DNA of 10,242 bases, taken from contig CAZRGV010000183.1 of the NCBI GenBank assembly GCA_964599655.1, positions 1 to 10,242 of the forward strand, read 5' to 3'. The stretch is from CAZRGV01 sp964599655. Lineage in GTDB: Bacteria; Planctomycetota; Planctomycetia; Isosphaerales; Isosphaeraceae. Position numbers and translations under genes: made by a program. Below the pieces are notes generated by a model that was not told the DNA's origin, did not search any database, and saw only the letters and a program-made list of their open reading frames with translations. Positions 7,154 to 10,242 of this stretch are shown piece after piece. Every line of letters begins with the position of its first letter. Positions within the stretch are counted from its first letter, which is position 1.

Positions 7154-8482
7154 ATGAGAGGTTTCCTCCGCCGCGCTTCGGTCCGTTCCAGCAACCGTCG
7201 TGCCGCCGCACGCGCGTCGAAGCCGGCTTTGCAGCCCCTCGAATCACGCGCCTTGCGGTCGCTGTCGCCGCTGACCACCCCGACGGCCGACGAGCAATAC
7301 ATGCTCGAGCGGATCAACCTCGCCCGGAGCAACCCCGCCGCGGAAGCCGCCCGCTTGCTCCAGCTCGCCCAGACTGACCCGGCCCTCCAGAACGCGACTC
7401 GCTCCTGGAACCTCGACGCCTTCGCCCAGACGCTCGCCAGCATGCCCCCCTTGCCCCCGCTGGCGTTCAACACCCGCCTGATCGCCGCGGCGCGCGCCCA
7501 GGATTCCCTCATGCTGGCGACCAACACCCAGCAGCACTCCCCCAGCGGCTATCTCGTCGACCCGAAGGTCGCCACCGCGAGCGACGGCCTCCCCTACTTT
7601 CCGCTCGGTCGCGCTCGAGACTGGTCGGCCGGTGAAAACGTCTTCGCCTACACCCAGAACCTCGCCGGCTCGTCGATGCTCGCATACGTCGATTATCTCT
7701 ATGCCGGGCTGATGATCGATTGGGGCAACCCCGACTTCGGGCACCTTCACAACCTCATGGCCCCCGGACCCTCACAGGCCGCCGCCCTGGGACAGCGACC
7801 CTACAACCAGGTGGGCATCGGCCTTCTCAACGGGCAACCCACCGTCCCCCCGCCGGCTCAGCCCGAGATCGCCGCCAACCGCGGCCTGAACGTCGGGCCG
7901 GTCCTCGTCACCCAGGAATTCGCCTGGAAACCCGGCCAGGCGTTCCTGACCGGCGTCGCCTACCAGGACCGCGACAACAACCACTTCTATACCCCCGGCG
8001 AAGGGCTCGGCGACGTCACCATCCGGGCCGTCGGCCTCAACGGACAAGGGACCTACTCGGTCCAGACCTGGACCTCGGGCGGATACTCGCTGGCCCTGCC
8101 CCCAGGAGCGTACGCCGTCTCGGCCACCGGCGACGTCCCCTATCCCCAGGCGACCACCGTTAACATCGGCATCGATAACGTCGGATGGGACGTCGTCTAC
8201 GGCAGCAGCCCCCCCTCCGAGCCGGCCGTGCCCGCCAACCCCAACGGCGACGGCAAGACCGGCACGAACTCGAGGGCCTTCGGCCGCGCCCCCCAGGCGT
8301 TCCGCGCCCCAACGATCGAGAATCCCGCCCCGTCTCTCCCCCGCAACGTTTCCGACCGCACATCACGCGGTCCCATTCAAAATCGATTTCTCAACAAACA
8401 CACGCATCTCTTAAACAGGATCGCTCGAAAATCTCCTCTCCCGCCGGGTCGACACCGCCCAACGATCTCCACGGTTTCGTAG
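7154..8482 (+). CDS. Secreted CAP (SCP/PR1) domain protein with LEPR-XLL-like N-terminus and SdrD_B/Cna_B-like domain
   Basis: The 442-residue product opens with a very basic N-terminus and the motif LQPLESRALRSLSP (26-39), close to the LEPR-XLL motif at the start of many planctomycete surface or secreted proteins. A CAP domain follows (about 45-255): DEQYMLERINLARSNP, LAFNTRLIAAARAQ, QQH (H128), SAGENVFAY (E161), GHLHN (H197, H199) and YNQVGIGLLNG. Residues about 263-349 resemble an SdrD_B/Cna_B beta-sandwich: GVAYQDRDNNHFYTPGEGL, GDVTIRAV, GGYSLALPPGAYAVSATG. CAP proteins are extracellular, with roles ranging from binding to proteolysis; the substrate is unknown. The ATG at 7154 places the LEPR-like motif near the N-terminus; the frame stays open upstream but does not look coding. 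The last 60 or so residues are basic and low in motif content, and may be read-through into intergenic sequence. Confidence 0.92.
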   Translation: MRGFLRRASVRSSNRRAAARASKPALQPLESRALRSLSPLTTPTADEQYMLERINLARSNPAAEAARLLQLAQTDPALQNATRSWNLDAFAQTLASMPPLPPLAFNTRLIAAARAQDSLMLATNTQQHSPSGYLVDPKVATASDGLPYFPLGRARDWSAGENVFAYTQNLAGSSMLAYVDYLYAGLMIDWGNPDFGHLHNLMAPGPSQAAALGQRPYNQVGIGLLNGQPTVPPPAQPEIAANRGLNVGPVLVTQEFAWKPGQAFLTGVAYQDRDNNHFYTPGEGLGDVTIRAVGLNGQGTYSVQTWTSGGYSLALPPGAYAVSATGDVPYPQATTVNIGIDNVGWDVVYGSSPPSEPAVPANPNGDGKTGTNSRAFGRAPQAFRAPTIENPAPSLPRNVSDRTSRGPIQNRFLNKHTHLLNRIARKSPLPPGRHRPTISTVS

Positions 8483-8503
8483 GGTGGACACCGCCCACCG
8501 ATC
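8451..8503. repeat. Two 17-bp direct repeats at the CAP gene 3' end
   Basis: GACACCGCCCAACGATC (8451-8467) and GACACCGCCCACCGATC (8487-8503) differ at one base, with starts 36 bp apart. The first copy lies in the last codons of the CAP frame and the second just after its stop. Confidence 0.6.
8483..8499 (+). terminator. Weak hairpin after the CAP gene stop
   Basis: GGTGG (8483-8487) and CCACC (8495-8499) flank a 7-nt loop directly after the TAG stop, followed by GATCGTTCCTTCCC. The stem is only 5 bp and the tail is mixed pyrimidine, so this is a poor terminator candidate, but no better one lies between the convergent CAP and hydrolase genes. Confidence 0.25.
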
Positions 8504-8547
8504 GTTCCTTCCCATGATCCGATCGGCGGGCGATCCCCCGTCCCCGT

Positions 8548-9453
8548 TCACTGGTCCGCCTTCTTGAGGTACCGGTCGAAGAAGAGCAACGTCTCCGACA
8601 GGGTCCGCTCAATTTCCGGCCGGCCCCAGTTGCCGTGCCCGCCGCCGACGATCAGCTCGACCCGCCCCGGAACACCCGCCGACGAGAGGGCCTCCGCCAA
8701 CTTGATCGCCTGCGTGTGCGGCACCAGCGGGTCCTTGGTCCCCTGGAAGGTCAGCACCGGCGGGTCGTCCTTCGTCACGAAGCTCAAGGGGGACGCCTGG
8801 CGGGTTGCCTCCGGCTTTTCCTCGGGAGTCCCGCCGAGGAAGTCGCGGACCAACGGCTTGGAAACCTCCGGAATATCGTCGGCCCCCAGGTCGGTCGGGC
8901 CGAAGTAGTTGACCACCACCTGGACCCTCGTACTTGGCGAACCCGCCGGCACCTCGCCTTCGAGCCCATCGTCGCCGTCGGTCAAACCCAGCATCAGCGC
9001 GAGATGCCCACCGGCCGAGAAGCCCATCGCGCCGAAGCGAGACGGATCCACGTCGTAATCCTCCGCATGGCTCTTGAGCCATCGCACGGCCGCCTTCACG
9101 TCGAGCACCTGGGCGGGAAACGTCTCCTTGGGGCAGAACCGATACTGCGGCGAAATCGCCACGTAACCCTTCGTCGCGAGCCGATTGAGCAGGTCGCGAT
9201 GCGACGCCTTGTTGCCCCCGCGCCACGCCCCGCCGTGGATCACGACGATCGCCGGAAACGGCCCCTCTCCCTCGGCCGGCCTCGCCAGGTCGAGCTTCAA
9301 TTCCTCGTCGCCCACCTTGGTGTAAACAAGATCATATTCCGTGCGAACGCGGCTCGCCTTCGCCTCACCCTCATCCGCGCCCCTCGCCGGCCCGACCAGA
9401 GTCGACATCGCAGCCAGCATCCCGAGCCAGCCGAGTACCCCGTGGCATACCAT
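8548..9453 (-). CDS. Exported alpha/beta-hydrolase (BD-FAE/esterase-lipase type)
   Basis: The 301-residue product has a signal peptide (hydrophobic about 6-20, cleavage near ARGA-DEG, 23-27) and a complete alpha/beta-hydrolase core. The oxyanion motif HGGAW is at 73-77. The nucleophile elbow GFSAGG holds S146. The acid is probably D241 in GTKDPLVP and the base H273 in GGGHGNWG. The short domain before HGG (YTKVGDEELKLDLARP) and SPQYRF match the carboxylesterase/BD-FAE-like group, often annotated as carbohydrate esterases or prolyl oligopeptidase-like enzymes in planctomycetes. A periplasmic or secreted esterase is likely; the substrate cannot be read from sequence. The ATG at 9453 is chosen; the frame also contains a TTG six codons upstream (9471). 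GAGG overlapping that TTG sits about 12 nt before the ATG. No cleavage partner or sulfatase lies alongside. Confidence 0.94.
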   Translation of the reverse strand: MVCHGVLGWLGMLAAMSTLVGPARGADEGEAKASRVRTEYDLVYTKVGDEELKLDLARPAEGEGPFPAIVVIHGGAWRGGNKASHRDLLNRLATKGYVAISPQYRFCPKETFPAQVLDVKAAVRWLKSHAEDYDVDPSRFGAMGFSAGGHLALMLGLTDGDDGLEGEVPAGSPSTRVQVVVNYFGPTDLGADDIPEVSKPLVRDFLGGTPEEKPEATRQASPLSFVTKDDPPVLTFQGTKDPLVPHTQAIKLAEALSSAGVPGRVELIVGGGHGNWGRPEIERTLSETLLFFDRYLKKADQ

Positions 9454-9473
9454 GGCGTGTGGTTTCCTCAATG

Positions 9474-9491
9474 AAAAAACGCCTCGCGTTT
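9474..9491 (-). terminator. Terminator-like hairpin in the hydrolase leader
   Basis: On the minus strand AAACGC, GAG and GCGTTT form a 6-bp stem with a 3-nt loop and run directly into six T residues (the AAAAAA at 9474-9479). It lies about 20-38 nt upstream of the hydrolase ATG, just before its Shine-Dalgarno. A leader attenuator or a chance structure are both possible; the stem has only two to three GC pairs. Confidence 0.3.
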
Positions 9492-9508
9492 CTCGAACAC
9501 CGCCGCCT

Positions 9509-9538
9509 ACGATACACGGCGCGATCGCTCACTCGTAA
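9509..9538 (-). promoter_or_regulatory. Weak candidate promoter of the hydrolase gene
   Basis: On the minus strand TTACGA (9533-9538) and TATCGT (9509-9514) are 18 bp apart, about 55-85 bp before the hydrolase ATG. Both hexamers are partial matches to the housekeeping consensus. Confidence 0.22.
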
Positions 9539-9640
9539 GAGGGCAGAGCGCTCGACCAGCCTCCGCCGGATTCTTCTCTGAGTCGACGGCCCCTCGAACC
9601 AATCAACGGATAAGGAGCCTTCCAAGATCCGTCCCCTCTC

Positions 9641-9646
9641 AGGAGG
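9641..9646 (+). promoter_or_regulatory. Strong Shine-Dalgarno before the small broken gene
   Basis: AGGAGG sits 5 nt before the ATG at 9652. It is the best Shine-Dalgarno match noted in the window and argues that translation once started or still starts here, even though the downstream frame is disrupted. Confidence 0.6.
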
Positions 9647-9651
9647 CCGCC

Positions 9652-9935
9652 ATGGACAAGGAAAACCGATCGACGACGCACTCCGCCGACGCGTCGCGAA
9701 CGTGGCGAGCCCGAGCCCGGCGGCCGGCCTCCTCCTGGTCCACGACCTGCCTCAGAACCTCCAAAACGACGAGTGCGCCTGGTCAGCCTGAATCAACGGC
9801 GCGATCGCGGATAGGTCCGACCTGGAAGGCTTGCGTGCTGCCGGACTGGTCGACGCCAAGATCGTCGGCGCCATCGGCGACCGTACCTCCGACGACACCA
9901 AGGCCATGTTGATCCGCGCTCGAAAACCGCCGTGA
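9652..9935 (+). pseudogene. Small disrupted gene, possible YflT-like stress-protein remnant
   Basis: The ATG-initiated frame gives 86 residues (to 9912), rich in Ser, Thr, Pro and Arg, which looks like an out-of-frame reading. The frame one base back (codons starting at 9654) has strong G/C third positions and protein-like content: IDDALRRRVANV, then AAGLLLVHDLPQNLQNDE. It then hits TGA at 9789-9791 and continues in the same frame as INGAIADRSDLEGLRAAGLV and DAKIVGAIGDRTSDDTKAML to the TGA at 9933-9935. The second part resembles the start of YflT/general-stress 17M domains (V-x-G-x-x-x-D-R, then L-x-x-A-G-x-x-D-x-x-I), a low-confidence reading. A minus-one shift plus one nonsense codon would explain everything; sequencing error, true decay or recoding cannot be told apart. 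The alternative is that only the 86-residue frame is real. Confidence 0.4.
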
Positions 9936-10022
9936 CGATCCACGACGAAATCCGCGCGCACGAATCCAACAGGTCCTCCGATTCAGAATATCCCCGGCTT
10001 TCGGTTTTTTCGAGTCAACCGA

Positions 10023-10051
10023 TTGACCTCGGTCCACCCCGATGTGATAAT
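10023..10051 (+). promoter_or_regulatory. Promoter driving the cobalamin riboswitch transcript
   Basis: TTGACC (10023-10028) and GATAAT (10046-10051) are exactly 17 bp apart, with TG one base before the -10 (extended -10). Predicted initiation near 10058 leaves about 32 nt before the riboswitch P1 stem. This is the best promoter match in the window, and its position fits the regulated transcript. Confidence 0.65.
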
Positions 10052-10089
10052 GCCCCCGCTCGATCGCTCTTTGAAATCTCTAACGGGCT

Positions 10090-10242
10090 GTCAGCGTCCA
10101 GCGCATGCTGGACAGGAAGACGGTGCAATTCCGTCGCGGGACCGCCGCCGTAATCGGTGAGGGCCGGACAACCGCCACTGCGACATTCCGTCGTGGGAAG
10201 GCGTCCGGACCGTGATCAGCCGAGAGCCGGAAGACCGCTGAC
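10090..10242 (+). ncRNA. Cobalamin (vitamin B12) riboswitch
   Basis: A cis-regulatory aptamer that binds cobalamin and usually switches off B12 transport, synthesis or B12-independent isozyme genes. Conserved core blocks appear in order: GGAAGACGGTGCAATTCC (10115-10132), GCGGGACCGCCGCCGTAATCGG (10137-10158, CCGTAATCGG core), GCCACTG and GTGGGAAGGC around 10174-10202, and the B12-box region AGCCGGAAGACCGCTG (10225-10240). The closing stem P1 pairs GTCAGCG (10090-10096) with CGCTGAC (10236-10242) perfectly, and TCCAGC/GCTGGA (10097-10112) forms a short hairpin just inside. The aptamer is therefore complete, but the expression platform and the controlled gene lie beyond the window on the plus strand. 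Confidence 0.94.

Noticed and set aside
8518..8547. GATCG-N5-CGATC hairpin as the hydrolase terminator
   Set aside because: The stem is 5 bp and there is no T tract on the minus strand; such short palindromes are common in GC-rich DNA.
9789..9791. In-frame TGA as a selenocysteine codon
   Set aside because: The sequence after it gives only the loopless palindrome CGCGATCGCG rather than a SECIS-like hairpin, and the context does not match any selenoprotein redox motif that I know. A nonsense mutation or sequence error is simpler.
9792..9935. Fragment after the TGA as a SelD/HypE C-terminal remnant
   Set aside because: LRAAGLVDAKIVGAIG loosely recalls the end of AIRS_C proteins, but the DPQTSGG-type motif is absent, and the D-R-S-D-x-E start fits a YflT-like domain better.
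9985..10015. Terminator after the small broken gene (CCGGCTTTCGG then T6)
   Set aside because: The T run is good, but the stem is only 3 bp and no longer stem can be formed around it.

Overview
The window is a GC-rich stretch of bacterial chromosome that most resembles a planctomycete, probably of the Isosphaeraceae type. This rests on four observations: a secreted CAP-domain protein with an LEPR-XLL-like N-terminal motif, several exported proteins of low-complexity planctomycete style, a hypothetical protein of a kind I associate with planctomycetes, and long, loosely packed intergenic regions. It is not proven by a marker gene.

Layout. Positions 2-226 hold the 3' end of truB (tRNA pseudouridine synthase). 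A well-formed sigma70-type promoter then leads into hflX (420-1721, ribosome-splitting GTPase), closed by an intrinsic terminator. Three minus-strand genes follow: an exported hypothetical protein with a Cys/His pattern suggesting a permuted papain-like fold (1779-2486), an exported thioredoxin-fold protein whose CxxC motif is CLPN (2704-3831), and a membrane hybrid histidine kinase with a KdpD-type membrane module, two PAS domains and a C-terminal receiver (4108-6414). A 739-bp non-coding region with several inverted repeats separates the kinase from a divergent plus-strand secreted CAP protein (7154-8482). Next comes a minus-strand exported alpha/beta-hydrolase (8548-9453). The right end has a small plus-strand gene that starts with a good Shine-Dalgarno but whose coding-like frame is broken by a frame change and an in-frame TGA (9652-9935). 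Last come a strong extended -10 promoter and a complete cobalamin riboswitch (10090-10242), whose P1 stem closes on the final base of the window, so the regulated gene lies just outside.

How the genes relate. TruB and HflX are both translation-linked, but HflX appears to have its own promoter. The minus-strand genes are too widely spaced (217 and 276 bp) to be a tight operon. The kinase has no adjacent separate response regulator, so output through its own receiver and an unlinked partner is likely. No mobile element, CRISPR array, tRNA, rRNA or defence system is visible. I do not see a clearly new multi-gene system. The items most worth a second look are the monothiol thioredoxin, the broken small ORF beside the riboswitch, the candidate permuted papain-like protein and the dyad-rich divergent intergenic region.
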